NCBI RefSeq assembly: GCF_002002925.1 | Contig: NZ_CP019511.1 | Location: 744,001-808,000 of the forward strand | From: Sphingomonas sp. LM7 | GTDB lineage: Bacteria > Pseudomonadota > Alphaproteobacteria > Sphingomonadales > Sphingomonadaceae | Direction: 5' to 3' | DNA length: 64,000 bases | Shown here: positions 16,194 to 25,658 of the stretch, in pieces | Numbering within the stretch: position 1 is the stretch's first letter | Layout of the letters: every line of letters starts with the position of its first letter | The notes under the pieces: model-generated | Database searches by the model: none | What the model saw: the letters and a program-made list of their open reading frames with translations, nothing else | Told to the model about the DNA's origin: nothing | Program-made: the position numbers and the translations under genes

Positions 16194-16697
16194 TCATTCG
16201 GGCGCCGGCGTCTCGGGTTCCGGATCGGGGGGCAATGGCGCTTCGCCGCGCGCCGATCGCGCCGCTTCGGTGATCGCCCCGATCAGCCGGGGATAGATGC
16301 CGCAGCGACAGATATTGGGGATGCCGACCTTGATGTCGTCCTCGCTGGGATTGCGATTGTTTCGAAGCAATACCGACGCGGCCATGACGATTCCCGGGAT
16401 GCAATAGCCGCACTGGACGATGTTGGTCGCGAGCAAGGCCTGCTGGACGGGATGCGTGCGCTCCTTCGAAAGCCCTTCGATCGTCGTGACGAAGGTCCCC
16501 TCGAGCGCGCCGATCGTCTCCTGGCAGGCGAGCCGCAGCCCGCCATCGACGTCCACGGCACAGGCACCGCAATCGCCGGTGCCGCAGCCATATTTGGTGC
16601 CGGTCAGGTTGGAAGCATCGCGCAGCGCCCAGAGCAACGGCGTACGCGGGTCCATCTTGTACTCGACCGGCTGGTTGTTGACGGTGAAGCGAGTCAT
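16194..16697 (-). CDS. [2Fe-2S] small subunit of a xanthine dehydrogenase-family oxidoreductase (IorA-like)
   Basis: The 167-aa protein has both cluster sites: YGCGTGDCGACAV...C in the plant-ferredoxin-like domain (about residues 37-59) and QCGYCIPG...NICRCG in the helical domain (about 95-132). In isoquinoline/aldehyde oxidoreductases this subunit passes electrons between the molybdopterin subunit and a partner. No large molybdenum subunit is encoded beside it; the neighbours are an RcnB-like gene and a divergent dioxygenase. Its partner must be elsewhere or lost. Confidence 0.92.
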   Translation of the reverse strand: MTRFTVNNQPVEYKMDPRTPLLWALRDASNLTGTKYGCGTGDCGACAVDVDGGLRLACQETIGALEGTFVTTIEGLSKERTHPVQQALLATNIVQCGYCIPGIVMAASVLLRNNRNPSEDDIKVGIPNICRCGIYPRLIGAITEAARSARGEAPLPPDPEPETPAPE

Positions 16698-16711
16698 GCC
16701 GCGGGTGTAGC

Positions 16712-16730
16712 CGGAAACAGGGTGTTTCCG
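16712..16730. promoter_or_regulatory. Inverted repeat in the divergent promoter region
   Basis: CGGAAACA (16712-16719), spacer GGG, TGTTTCCG (16723-16730) form a perfect 8-bp inverted repeat, 15 bases upstream of the [2Fe-2S] subunit start and about 200 bases before the divergent dioxygenase. It may be an operator; the binding protein is unknown. Confidence 0.4.
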
Positions 16731-16926
16731 AAACCGGCATTGTCGCGCTGCCCTGTCCCGCCGATGTTGGATTCGCTGCCCGGAATTTTACGGTTTTCAC
16801 GGTGGACGTGGAATCTAGTTGCGTGGCGGTGGAATTTTGTTTCGCAGATTGTTTTCCAAATCGTGCAACTTCCTCGATCGCCATGGTGGAACAATAGCGG
16901 AACATCGGTTTGTAGGACAGATTTTT

Positions 16927-17730
16927 ATGACGACCCTGCCCAGCCTGTTCATCCCGCATGGCGGGGGCCCATGTTTCTTCATGGACCCCAATGGCGGTCC
17001 GGCCGATCCGATGTGGCAGAAGATGCAGGCGTATCTTGCGGGGCTGATCGACAGCCTGCCCGAACGGCCCAGGGCGATCCTGATGGTCTCCGGACATTGG
17101 GAAGAGGAGCAGGTGACGGTCCATGCCGGGAACGGCCAGCCGCTGCTGTTCGACTATCACGGCTTTCCCGAGCACACGTACAAGCTGCGCTGGGACGCGC
17201 CCGGCGCGCCCGAGGTGGCGGCGCGGGCCAAGCAATTGCTTGAGCTAGCGGGCTTCCCGACCGGCGTCGAGCGCGCGCGGGGCTGGGATCACGGCGTGTT
17301 CATTCCGATGATGGTCACAGTGCCCGAGGCGGACATCCCGCTTGTCCAACTGTCGCTGCGCAAGGATTTCGATCCCGCAGCGCATATCGCGATCGGCAGG
17401 GCGCTGGCACCGCTGCGCGACGAAGGCGTGCTGATCGTCGGATCGGGGATGAGCTTCCACAACCTCCGCGCGCGGGGGCCGCAGGTGACGCCGGTCGCCG
17501 ACGAATGGGATGCCGCGCTAGTCGATGCCGTCACCGATGGCGATCCGCTGCGCCGGGCGGCGCGCGTGGCGGCATGGGATCAGCTTCCCCACGCCCATTT
17601 CGCCCATCCGCGCGAGGAGCATCTGCTGCCGCTGATGGTGGCGCTCGGCGCGGGCGGGGAGGGGCCGGCGGCGTGCGACTATCGCGACCATGTGATGGGG
17701 TGGGCGGTGAGCGGGTTCCGGTTTGGGTGA
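16927..17730 (+). CDS. Extradiol ring-cleavage dioxygenase, LigB/DODA (YgiD) family
   Basis: The 267-aa protein contains the class III extradiol signatures: IPHGGGP near the N-terminus (metal His), SGHWEE at about residue 56, WDHGVFIPM at about 120 and HAHFAHPREEHLLPL near the C-terminus. These supply the zinc/iron-binding histidines seen in 4,5-DOPA dioxygenase and YgiD. The ATG at 16927 is preceded by AT-rich sequence with no clear ribosome site; upstream frame is open but starts inside the promoter region. The aromatic substrate cannot be told from sequence. Confidence 0.92.
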   Translation: MTTLPSLFIPHGGGPCFFMDPNGGPADPMWQKMQAYLAGLIDSLPERPRAILMVSGHWEEEQVTVHAGNGQPLLFDYHGFPEHTYKLRWDAPGAPEVAARAKQLLELAGFPTGVERARGWDHGVFIPMMVTVPEADIPLVQLSLRKDFDPAAHIAIGRALAPLRDEGVLIVGSGMSFHNLRARGPQVTPVADEWDAALVDAVTDGDPLRRAARVAAWDQLPHAHFAHPREEHLLPLMVALGAGGEGPAACDYRDHVMGWAVSGFRFG

Positions 17731-17747
17731 GAGGGTCAACCCCCTAA

Positions 17748-17769
17748 CCTCTCCCTAGGAAGGGAGGGG
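17748..17769. terminator. Hairpin between convergent genes, possible bidirectional terminator
   Basis: CCTCTCCCT and AGGGAGGGG (with one G-T pair) form a 9-bp stem with a 4-base loop in the 48-bp gap between the dioxygenase and the convergent spore-coat-U-like gene. No T-tract follows, so Rho-independent action is uncertain. Confidence 0.45.
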
Positions 17770-17778
17770 ATCGAATGA

Positions 17779-18807
17779 CTAATAGACCAGATACGGCAGC
17801 GTGACGGTGAACGACGAGCCGGGGGCAAGCTTGCCGCGGGGCTTGAGGCGGACCTTCTTGACCAGCCGCTGCGACACGGCGTCGCCGGGGGTGGGGACAT
17901 AGGCCCAGCCGGTGCCGTCGGCGAAGAAATCGACATCGTCTGCGCCGTCGCCGGCGTTGGTGTAGCTGAACGCCAGCGTCGAGCTCGGCGTGCCGTCAGT
18001 GAATTTGATCGGCGCGCCGATGCTGGCGCCGTCGCCTTCGAGCGCGAGCGCGGTACCTGCCTGGCTCGGGATTTCGACGCGCACCGAATTGAGATCGGTC
18101 GGGACAATGTCCGGGTTCGAGACCACGACGGTGACGCGCTTCTTGGCGCCGACGATTGCCTTGGGGAAGGTGGTGCCCGCGATCGGATCCCAGGTGGTCA
18201 CGCCGCTCATCGTCACGGTCACGGGTTTGGGCGCTACTGTGACGGTAAATGCGATGTCCGATGCGGCGGTGCCCTGATCGACCGTGCCGAGCGTGCATGT
18301 GCTGCCGACCCATACGCCCGAGCAGAATTTCCACGTCCAAGTGACGCGGAACGCGCCGTTATAGGTCCCCGGCGTGAGCAGGCCCGCGCTCGACAGCTTA
18401 ATGAACAACGGAATGTTGCCCGCGCTGCCGCCAAGCAATGCTGCCAGATCGACTACGCTTGGATTGAGGAAGTTTACCGCGACGCCCGAGGCCATCGCGG
18501 AACTGCTCGTCTTGCTGGGGAAGACTTCGAAGGCGCCGTCCGGATGCCCAACCGAGGTCAGCTTGAAACTGTTGGCATTGCTGATCGTCGCGGTTAGGAC
18601 GTTGCCACCCAGCAACGAGACCGCGCAGTAGAATCCGCCGAAGCGCTCAACTACAGGGACGGCAGCGGCCTTGATCGCATTGGGCGAGTGGCTGCCGAAA
18701 TCACTCGCGGCTGGCGAGGTCACAGTGCAGGCGGCGGCCGGCGCAGACCAGAGGACGAGCGCGAGTGACGCCAGAGCGAGGCGGTGAAGAAGGGCGATCA
18801 CAGGCAT
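17779..18807 (-). CDS. Secreted spore-coat-U (SCPU)-like protein
   Basis: The 342-aa protein begins with a clear signal peptide (HRLALASLALVLWSAPAAA) and continues CTVTSPAASDFGSHSP, the start pattern of spore coat U/CsuAB-like domains whose beta-sandwich subunits build surface pili. It then has a second beta-rich region (VTVTMSGVTTWDPIAGTTFP, then RVTVVVSNPDIVPTDLNSVRVEIP) similar to DUF11-type repeats. No chaperone or usher gene is adjacent, so assembly into a fibre is not implied. Convergent to the dioxygenase; the MarR gene lies just upstream on the same strand. Confidence 0.7.
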   Translation of the reverse strand: MPVIALLHRLALASLALVLWSAPAAACTVTSPAASDFGSHSPNAIKAAAVPVVERFGGFYCAVSLLGGNVLTATISNANSFKLTSVGHPDGAFEVFPSKTSSSAMASGVAVNFLNPSVVDLAALLGGSAGNIPLFIKLSSAGLLTPGTYNGAFRVTWTWKFCSGVWVGSTCTLGTVDQGTAASDIAFTVTVAPKPVTVTMSGVTTWDPIAGTTFPKAIVGAKKRVTVVVSNPDIVPTDLNSVRVEIPSQAGTALALEGDGASIGAPIKFTDGTPSSTLAFSYTNAGDGADDVDFFADGTGWAYVPTPGDAVSQRLVKKVRLKPRGKLAPGSSFTVTLPYLVY

Positions 18808-18844
18808 TGCTCCGCAAACGGGCGCGCGGCCCGGCGCCGGGAAA

Positions 18845-19279
18845 TCAGCAGATCTTGCGCATCTGCTCGAAACATTCGCGCATCTGTTCGGCGCCCTCTT
18901 CCGAAAGCGTGATGAAGACGCGGCGCTGATCGCGCTCGTCGCGACGACGATGGATCCAGCCGCGTGCCGTCAGCACGTCGAGCCAGCGAATTGTGGTCGC
19001 CGGCGAGGTGCTCGCAAAGCTGCCCAGATCGCCCACCGTGCGTTCGAGCCCGTCGAGATAGGCCTGGTAGAGCCGCAGCAAGATGTCCCACGCCGGATCC
19101 GAGAACCAGTTCTCGGGCATGAACTTGCCGCGTGCTTCGCGGACGCGAATGATGCTCTCCACACTTGCGCGATGGTCTGCCTCCGCGCGAGCGCACATCA
19201 ATTCCTCGATGCTCCCCGGCGCGGCAATGGGGTCGCCGGGCTGCTCCGTATCGGCGGGGTCCTGCTTCTTCCGACTCAT
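18845..19279 (-). CDS. MarR-family transcriptional regulator
   Basis: The 144-aa product has a winged helix-turn-helix in its second half: WDILLRLYQAYLDG, then STSPATTIRWLDVLTARGWIHRRRDERDQRRVFITLSEEG, the DNA-reading helix and the D-x-R-D-x-R wing of MarR proteins. ATG 19279 is chosen because AGG lies eight bases upstream. It precedes the SCPU-like gene by 37 bases and may be co-transcribed with it. An inverted repeat at 19344-19359 is a candidate autoregulatory site. Ligand unknown. Confidence 0.88.
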   Translation of the reverse strand: MSRKKQDPADTEQPGDPIAAPGSIEELMCARAEADHRASVESIIRVREARGKFMPENWFSDPAWDILLRLYQAYLDGLERTVGDLGSFASTSPATTIRWLDVLTARGWIHRRRDERDQRRVFITLSEEGAEQMRECFEQMRKIC

Positions 19280-19343
19280 CGAATACCTGGACCCTTTCCA
19301 GACGACTCGATTGCATCGTAGCGACTCGGACCGCCTCCACAAG

Positions 19344-19359
19344 TATAACATGGGTTATA
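19344..19359. promoter_or_regulatory. Inverted repeat upstream of the MarR gene, candidate operator
   Basis: TATAAC-ATGG-GTTATA is a perfect 6-bp inverted repeat 65 bases upstream of the MarR start, in an AT-rich patch that could also contain its promoter. MarR dimers usually bind such palindromes. The upstream neighbour (end of the large DUF11 barrel gene) reads the same way. Confidence 0.5.
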
Positions 19360-19444
19360 GTTTTAAGTAGGATAAGGAGCCTTCTGCGGACATTCGCATG
19401 CCTTCGACGGAAAAACAAAGTCCACAATGGAGGAGTCGAGCGCA

Positions 19445-22400
19445 TCATTGCCTCCCGCCGAATAGATTACGCGCACGATCCATGAGCGACTGGTCGAACT
19501 TGGCACGCAGCGTGACATAGGGTCCCTGGCGCGTGTAGCGCTCGTCTTCGAAGTCGCGGTCGCGATAGCCTGCGATATTGTAGCCGGCGCTGAACCACAG
19601 GCCCTTGCTCGGCGAGACGCCGACGCTGGGGCCAACCGAGAAGCTTGCGGTGCCTTCGGTCCAGCTGTGCTGGACGCTGCCCTGCACGCCGATGTCGAGA
19701 TTGCGGCGGACGTCCTTGCGGATCTCCGCGCCGATCACGTCGATGAAGCCGTCGAGCTTCTCGTCGGCATAGCGGCCGCGAACGTACTTGGCGCCGTAAT
19801 AGACGCTCGCCTCGAAACCGTGCGACGCGCCCTCCTCGCCCGAGCGATAGCCGATCGCGAGGCTGTTGACCGCGCGCAGTGTGGCGAGGCCGCCCTGCGC
19901 AAAGGTCGGAACGTCGAGCACGTTGTTGCTGGTGACGCCCTGATCGGCCTGCTCGTGGCGCAGCGTGAAGCGTTCGAGCAGCGACCAGGGGCTGTCCGCC
20001 GGGCGGAGCGCCAGCGCGAGATCGCCGGTGGCCGAGACGACCGAGCGGCCCTTGCTGTCGGTAGTGCGATAGGCGCGGAGCGACGACGCCAGCGTCTTGC
20101 CCTCGCCGAGCGTGCGCAGCAGGTTGCTGGTGACGCCAAGGCGGCGCGATTCCTGCGAGGTGCGGAATTCGGCGCGGCCGTTCCACGACCACAGCTCGCT
20201 GCGATAGCCGGCGCCCGCGGTGATCGCGACGAAATCGCCTTCGCGGACATTCTGGCCGAGGATCGAACTGCCGATCACCGGACGCGACAGGCTGGTCTCG
20301 GGGACTTCGCCCGAGACGGTGGTGCTGGCATCGACCGTGGCGTCGACCGTCCAGTGCTTGCCGAGCGGCAGCGACTGGCTGAGGCCATATTGGGCGAAGG
20401 CGCGACGGCCGTTCTCGCCATCGGTCTGGCCCAGCGCCTGCTGGTTGATCGTCGACATCAGTCGCGCGCCGGTCCAGGGGGCAACCTCGAAACCGATACG
20501 AGCATTGTGCGCTAAATAGTCGTCACCCTTGGCGATTTCGTAGCCGCCGATCAGACGGACGCCGTTGCGCACCTTCCAGCTCAAGCCGATCTGCTGGCGG
20601 GCGGGGAAATCGGTGCTGTCGTCGGCGCCGCCGATCGCGACCTGCGCCTGGGTGGTCAGTTCGAGCTTGTTGCCGAGCAGCGACTGGGTGCCGCCCACGG
20701 TGAGCAAGGTCGAGTTGCGGGCCTGGCCATCGGCACCGTGGTCGGCGGCCAGCTGTGCGCCGGCGAAGATCAGGCTCGAATCCTTGCGATATTCGACGCG
20801 CGCTTCGCCCGCGGTGCGGCTCGCGTCGCTGGTCAGGTCTTCCTGGCGCCAGCCGGCGAGCGTGGCCGAGAAGCCGCCGCCCAGCTGGAGGCGCGCATCG
20901 GCGCCGGCCTTGGTGGTGCCCGCTTCGCCGGCATTCTGCTGGCCGACGCCGAAGCCGGCCTCCTGGTGGCGCAGATAGGCGAGGACATCGACGCCGCCGC
21001 CATGATGCTCGACTTCGGCGGTGAGCGCCTGTGCCGAGTGCAGCCCCTCGCGGCCGCCGGTGGCGACTTCGGCGCGCAGCTCGATGCCCTCGACCGGCCT
21101 GGCGCGCAGGTCGAGGCCCGCGACGGTGGCGTCGGACTGGGCCTGGTCGTGAAGCACGGTGGCGCCGAGCTCGACCTTGCCCTTGGCGAGCTTGACCGCG
21201 CCGCGGCCGCCCGCGGCGATCTTGCGACCGCGGCCATAGGTCTCGTAATCGGCGACGATGTAGACCGGGTTGAGATCGGCATCGCGGCTGAGGATCGGCT
21301 CGCGGAAGCGCAGCGTGCCGCCGATCGCGTCGATGTCGTAATCGATGTGGCGGGTGAGCAGCTTGCTGTCGAGGATGCGGTCCGAACGGAGGCGGTCGCG
21401 GGTCTCGAGGGTGATCTTGTCGCTGTTCGGCACGATGTCGCGCGCCGAGAGGCGATAGGGGCCCGACAGGCCGTTGCCCTGGATCTCGTCGCGGCCATAG
21501 CGATCCTCGTCGCGGGCGGCGAAGGCACTGAAGGTGACGGTGTCGCCTGAAGCCTCGGCCTTCACGCCATTGAGCGTGCGGCTGTAGCGGGCCAGGCGCG
21601 TGTCGACGAAGCCGGTCTCGAAATCGCCGAACAGCGCGTAGAATGCCTTGCGCTCGAGGCGGAGGTAGAGATTGCCGCGGGTCGGCGCGTCATAGGCCTG
21701 CTGGCTGGCATCGCCATAGACGGTGTAATAGCGGTTGGGATCGATCGTGCCCAGCAGGCCGCGATCGGGATCGTAGGCGCGGTCGCTGTCGTAGGCGAGG
21801 GTGAGCAGCCACGAACCCTTGATCCGGCCCTTGGCATAGAGCGCGACCTGGCCGTCGGTGGTGACGTCACTGCGGTCGCGGCGCGGCAAGGTCTTGCTCT
21901 TCGAGCGGAGCATGTCGAAGCCGGCGGTGCCGCGGGCGAAGCCGACGACCATCCAGTCGCGCGCCGGGGCGGCGAGGAACGCCTTGATCTCGCTGGTCTG
22001 GGTCAGGCCCTGGTCGGCGAGCTTGATCGTGATGTGCGCGCTGCCGGCCTGGGTGGTCGGCTGGAGCGCGACGAAGGCGACGCCGTCGTCACCGATCACG
22101 CGCGCGGTCGCTTCGGTGCGATCGAGACCGGCGAGCTGGCGGCCCTGTTGCGCTTCGGTCTCCTGCGCGGCGCCATAGGGCTGGTCGACGCGGAAGGGGA
22201 CGATCGTGCCGGCGCGGACCGGGCGGCCGTCGCGGTCGGTGACGCGGATTGCGACGAGCGGCTTGGTGAGGCCGTCGGCGATCAGGCGCGACTTTCCGGC
22301 GACCAGCTCGGCGCGGAGCGGGACGTTGGCGTAATGGACAGTGCGAGTCAGCGTGGTGACCAGATTGCCGTCCTTGTCGAGGACGCGCGCCTCAAGCTTG

Positions 22401-24454
22401 TTGTCGCGGTCGGCCAGCGGGATGCCGGTCCAGCGCGAGATTGCGACGTCGCGTTCCGCATCGGCATCGGTGCCGTCGAAGCTCAGCGCCTCAACCTGCT
22501 TGCCGTTGACGCTCAGCGCGATGCGCTGGCCGGGCTGGTGGCGGATGACGACGCGCAGCGCGGGCGAACGCGGATTGTGGTCCATCTCCGGGAACAGCCA
22601 GTCGACGCCCGGGGTGGCATTATCGAGCCAGTCGGTGCGGTTGCCCGCGGCGAGGGCGTCGTCGCCCTGAACCACCGGCAGCGCGGTGTCGGCAACGGCC
22701 GCCTTGCCGGTGAGGACGAGCTGGAAGTCGGCGCGCTGGAGGCTGCCGCCCTGACCCTCGACGAAGCGGGAGATGTCGCTGCCCGCGCTGCGGGTGTCGC
22801 GGTCGCAGGTGGCGGGGGCATGGGTGACGGGCAGGCTGGCGGTGTCGAGCTGGACGACATGGGTGCCCGGGCGGACGCCCTCGAAATGATAGAAGCCGTT
22901 GGCGTCGGTGACAGTGAAGCTGCCGTCCTCGATCACTACCCGGATGCCGGCCACGCCCTTGCGATGGCGCAGCGGATCGCCGCAGCCGCCTTCGGTCACG
23001 CGGCCGAGCAGCGTCATGGCGTCGGTCATCAGCAGCGGGCGGATGCGCACTAAGGCGCTCGCCTCGTTGCTGCGCCCGGCGACGGTCCAGGCGATAGCGC
23101 GGTTGACTGCATCGCCCTGCCTGGCGCCGGGGGCGACCGAAAGGATGTAGCTGATCGCGGCGCTGCCTTCGCCCATCATGCGCGGCAGCGTGAAGGAGAG
23201 CTTGCGGCCGTCGGCCGATACCGTCGGCTCGGGCGCGCCGCGGGTGGTGCCCGGGCGGTAGCGCAGCCCGGTGGGCAGCGTATCGTCGATGACGACTTCG
23301 CTGACCGTAGGCGACAGGCCGACATAGCGCAGATCGAGGCGATACTGGACGAACTCGCCGGGCGATGCCTCGCGCACCGATGCGGTCTTCTCCAGCACAA
23401 GCTGCGGCGCCAGCAGGGTGCGGGCGATGATCGGATCGATGGGAATATCGATATGGACCGGCTCGGGATCGAACAGCTCGAACTTGCCGCCATAGGAGGC
23501 ATCGGTGATGCGAAAGGCGCCGGGAGGGCCGGTGAGGTGCGCGAGCGCGTCGGGTGTGACGCGCGACGGCGCGGTGTAGGCGCCCGGCGGGGTTACCTGG
23601 AGCCGGTAAAAGCCCTTGGGCGCCAGTGGAAAGCGGAAATTGCCCGGCGAGAAATTGTAGACCTGGCCGCTGGCATCGGTCGCGCTCCCACCGCTGATGA
23701 CGGTGTTGGGATAGGCGCTTGTCCCGTCATCGCCATAGACCCGCTCGGCCGGCCGGCCGGTAGCGTTGTCGATCAACGTGACGGTCGCGCCGTCGATCAA
23801 TGCGCCGGTGAGCGAATCGAAGACATAACCTTCGGGATCGACCAGCACGTCGGCTTCGGACGAGAAGCTGTCTTCGCTGCCTACGAACGAGACGCGGATC
23901 TTGGATCCCGACGCACGCTTGGCGATGTCGCACGCGGCGAATTCGGGGTGGGTGCCCGATGCCGAGACGCCGCCGGCGAAGACGCCGGTATTCTCGGATG
24001 TCTCGGTGATCGGCAGCTTGACCGACAAGTCGCCGGCGGACACGTCGATCCACGCGACTTCGCGCTTGAGTGGATCGCGGTTCTCGGCCTGTGCGTCGAG
24101 TTCGATGATCAGTGCCTGGCCGCGCTGGATCGTCGCCAGCGGGGGCGCCTTGGCGAGTTCGCGCGGCGAGACCTGGCTAGGCGTGAATTGGAGAACGGGG
24201 TCGGTCTGGCAGGCGAGGCCGGTATATTCATACCCCGCCGGAATTTCGTGGAACCGCATCTGGGTCGGGCGTTTGGCGAGATCTAGCGTCACGGTGTTGG
24301 ACGCGATCGTCTGCGGGCCAGCCTCGGCGGTCGCAAAGGTCATTGCCGCGGTGTTGCGAATCGTCTGCGCCCCCGCAGTCGGTATCGACAGCGTGGCGAT
24401 GGCGAGAGCCATGGCGCGGCCAAAGGCGCGCAAGGGAGGGCGATTTCGCAGCAT
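19445..24454 (-). CDS. Very large exported DUF11/carboxypeptidase-regulatory-like repeat protein with C-terminal outer-membrane barrel
   Basis: The 1669-aa product has a signal peptide (LAIATLSIPTAGAQ) and then IRNTAAMTFATAEAGPQTIASNTVTLDL, the same N-terminal motif as its two larger upstream neighbours. Around residues 365-465 a DUF11 domain appears (LVLEKTASVREASPGEFVQYRLDL, then VSEVVIDDTLPTGLRY). Next comes an SdrD/CNA-B-like domain (VAGIRVVIEDGSFTVTDANG) and further Ig-like stretches. The last about 600 residues are alternating amphipathic strands, as in outer-membrane barrels. I infer a surface-anchored export or adhesin-like component; the molecular function is unknown. ATG 24454 gives a proper signal peptide. 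Confidence 0.85.
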   Translation of the reverse strand: MLRNRPPLRAFGRAMALAIATLSIPTAGAQTIRNTAAMTFATAEAGPQTIASNTVTLDLAKRPTQMRFHEIPAGYEYTGLACQTDPVLQFTPSQVSPRELAKAPPLATIQRGQALIIELDAQAENRDPLKREVAWIDVSAGDLSVKLPITETSENTGVFAGGVSASGTHPEFAACDIAKRASGSKIRVSFVGSEDSFSSEADVLVDPEGYVFDSLTGALIDGATVTLIDNATGRPAERVYGDDGTSAYPNTVISGGSATDASGQVYNFSPGNFRFPLAPKGFYRLQVTPPGAYTAPSRVTPDALAHLTGPPGAFRITDASYGGKFELFDPEPVHIDIPIDPIIARTLLAPQLVLEKTASVREASPGEFVQYRLDLRYVGLSPTVSEVVIDDTLPTGLRYRPGTTRGAPEPTVSADGRKLSFTLPRMMGEGSAAISYILSVAPGARQGDAVNRAIAWTVAGRSNEASALVRIRPLLMTDAMTLLGRVTEGGCGDPLRHRKGVAGIRVVIEDGSFTVTDANGFYHFEGVRPGTHVVQLDTASLPVTHAPATCDRDTRSAGSDISRFVEGQGGSLQRADFQLVLTGKAAVADTALPVVQGDDALAAGNRTDWLDNATPGVDWLFPEMDHNPRSPALRVVIRHQPGQRIALSVNGKQVEALSFDGTDADAERDVAISRWTGIPLADRDNKLEARVLDKDGNLVTTLTRTVHYANVPLRAELVAGKSRLIADGLTKPLVAIRVTDRDGRPVRAGTIVPFRVDQPYGAAQETEAQQGRQLAGLDRTEATARVIGDDGVAFVALQPTTQAGSAHITIKLADQGLTQTSEIKAFLAAPARDWMVVGFARGTAGFDMLRSKSKTLPRRDRSDVTTDGQVALYAKGRIKGSWLLTLAYDSDRAYDPDRGLLGTIDPNRYYTVYGDASQQAYDAPTRGNLYLRLERKAFYALFGDFETGFVDTRLARYSRTLNGVKAEASGDTVTFSAFAARDEDRYGRDEIQGNGLSGPYRLSARDIVPNSDKITLETRDRLRSDRILDSKLLTRHIDYDIDAIGGTLRFREPILSRDADLNPVYIVADYETYGRGRKIAAGGRGAVKLAKGKVELGATVLHDQAQSDATVAGLDLRARPVEGIELRAEVATGGREGLHSAQALTAEVEHHGGGVDVLAYLRHQEAGFGVGQQNAGEAGTTKAGADARLQLGGGFSATLAGWRQEDLTSDASRTAGEARVEYRKDSSLIFAGAQLAADHGADGQARNSTLLTVGGTQSLLGNKLELTTQAQVAIGGADDSTDFPARQQIGLSWKVRNGVRLIGGYEIAKGDDYLAHNARIGFEVAPWTGARLMSTINQQALGQTDGENGRRAFAQYGLSQSLPLGKHWTVDATVDASTTVSGEVPETSLSRPVIGSSILGQNVREGDFVAITAGAGYRSELWSWNGRAEFRTSQESRRLGVTSNLLRTLGEGKTLASSLRAYRTTDSKGRSVVSATGDLALALRPADSPWSLLERFTLRHEQADQGVTSNNVLDVPTFAQGGLATLRAVNSLAIGYRSGEEGASHGFEASVYYGAKYVRGRYADEKLDGFIDVIGAEIRKDVRRNLDIGVQGSVQHSWTEGTASFSVGPSVGVSPSKGLWFSAGYNIAGYRDRDFEDERYTRQGPYVTLRAKFDQSLMDRARNLFGGRQ

Positions 24455-24467
24455 GCAGCTTCCCGTT

Positions 24468-24495
24468 CCGGCGCGCGGGGGTGCCCGCGCGCCGG
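24468..24495. terminator. Strong intercistronic GC hairpin inside the DUF11 operon
   Basis: A perfect 12-bp stem (CCGGCGCGCGGG and its complement) with a GGTG loop lies in the 74-bp gap between two minus-strand DUF11 genes. No T-run follows in the direction of transcription. It may attenuate expression of the 1669-aa barrel gene or protect the upstream transcript. Confidence 0.55.
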
Positions 24496-24528
24496 TTGAG
24501 AGAGGTCTCGAAAAGGGAGACGGGGCGG

Positions 24529-25629
24529 TTAGTTGACGGTCACGCGGAACGCGATCGACATCGACGTCAATGCCGACACAGTGGGCAGGGTCGCGCGCAC
24601 CGTGGTGCCGTCGAACGAACCACCATACAGGTCGGTCTCGTCGCCGCCGGTGTTGTTGTCGTCCTCCGACGTGCCGAGCAGGATGCAGGCGCCGAGGATG
24701 CCCGACGTACCGACCGCGATCGAGCCCGGAACGAACGTGCTGTTCGCCGGAACCGCGTCGGTCAGCACGATGTTGCTGGCGGTGCCGGGACCGGCATTGG
24801 CCACGCGCATGCAATATTCGACGACCGCGCCGGGGATCGGATGCGGGTTGAGCAGCAGGTTGATCGGATCGCTGATCACCGTCGCGCTCTTGGTCATCGT
24901 CACCACCGCAGTGGAGATGTGATAGGCGTCGAACGCACGGCTCTGGCCGTTGCGCAGCCCGTCGAGCAGGCCGCCGTCGTCGGCGAAGACCGTTTCGACC
25001 GTGGTCGGCGAGTCCGCCACCAGGATCGAGCTGGCGACGAGGTCGGCGCCGAGCGCACCGCCGCTGCCGCCGGTGGCGACGACGGCGTTGAGCGAGACGA
25101 TCGCCGTCTCGGCACCCGGGGTGCTTGGCGTGTTGCCGACGATGAACACCGTGACGGTCGCGTCGGGCGCGAGCTCATCGATATAGGTCGCGACGTCGAC
25201 GCCGGCGTCGTAGGTGCCGTTGCCGTTGCTATCCACGAACACGCGCAAGTTGTTCATGTTGAAATTGTCGGTGCCGAGCAGCGGGATCGAGACCAGCTGC
25301 TGATCGGCCTCGAGCCGGAAATCCTGCACCGAGTTGGTGAGGTTGGTGACGGTGAAGGTCGTCACCTGATCGGTGGCGCTGAGCGCAGTCTGGGTCGGCG
25401 CGCCGCCGACTTCGGCCACGGCCAGATTGACCTTCTTGTCGACCACGAAGGTGGCGACATTCGACGACGCCGAGGCCGGGTTGCCGCCGACTTCATAGTT
25501 AACGGTTGCCTGGTTGTTGACGCTAGTGCCGGCAGGGGTCTGCTGGGCCTGTGCGGCGCCCGCGCCGGTCACGCCGACGGCGATCGCGGCACTGCCGAGC
25601 AGCGCATTATGCAACTTCATTCTGTACAT
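24529..25629 (-). CDS. Exported DUF11 repeat protein
   Basis: The 366-aa protein has a signal peptide (LLGSAAIAVGVTGAGAAQAQ) and the shared N-terminal motif VNNQATVNYEVGGNPASASSN. Acidic DxNxDGxYD-like loops (DSNGNGTYDAGVD at about residue 133) could bind calcium. The C-terminal DUF11 domain reads VVTMTKSATVISDP...VEYCMRVANAGPGTASNIVLTDAVP, ending in a beta strand AFRVTVN. It is the third exported gene of the operon, 29 bases after the preceding one. A structural, fibre-like surface role is inferred from DUF11 architecture only. Confidence 0.82.
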   Translation of the reverse strand: MYRMKLHNALLGSAAIAVGVTGAGAAQAQQTPAGTSVNNQATVNYEVGGNPASASSNVATFVVDKKVNLAVAEVGGAPTQTALSATDQVTTFTVTNLTNSVQDFRLEADQQLVSIPLLGTDNFNMNNLRVFVDSNGNGTYDAGVDVATYIDELAPDATVTVFIVGNTPSTPGAETAIVSLNAVVATGGSGGALGADLVASSILVADSPTTVETVFADDGGLLDGLRNGQSRAFDAYHISTAVVTMTKSATVISDPINLLLNPHPIPGAVVEYCMRVANAGPGTASNIVLTDAVPANSTFVPGSIAVGTSGILGACILLGTSEDDNNTGGDETDLYGGSFDGTTVRATLPTVSALTSMSIAFRVTVN

Positions 25630-25658
25630 GACGAACTAACCTTATTCTGGGCAGGGGA

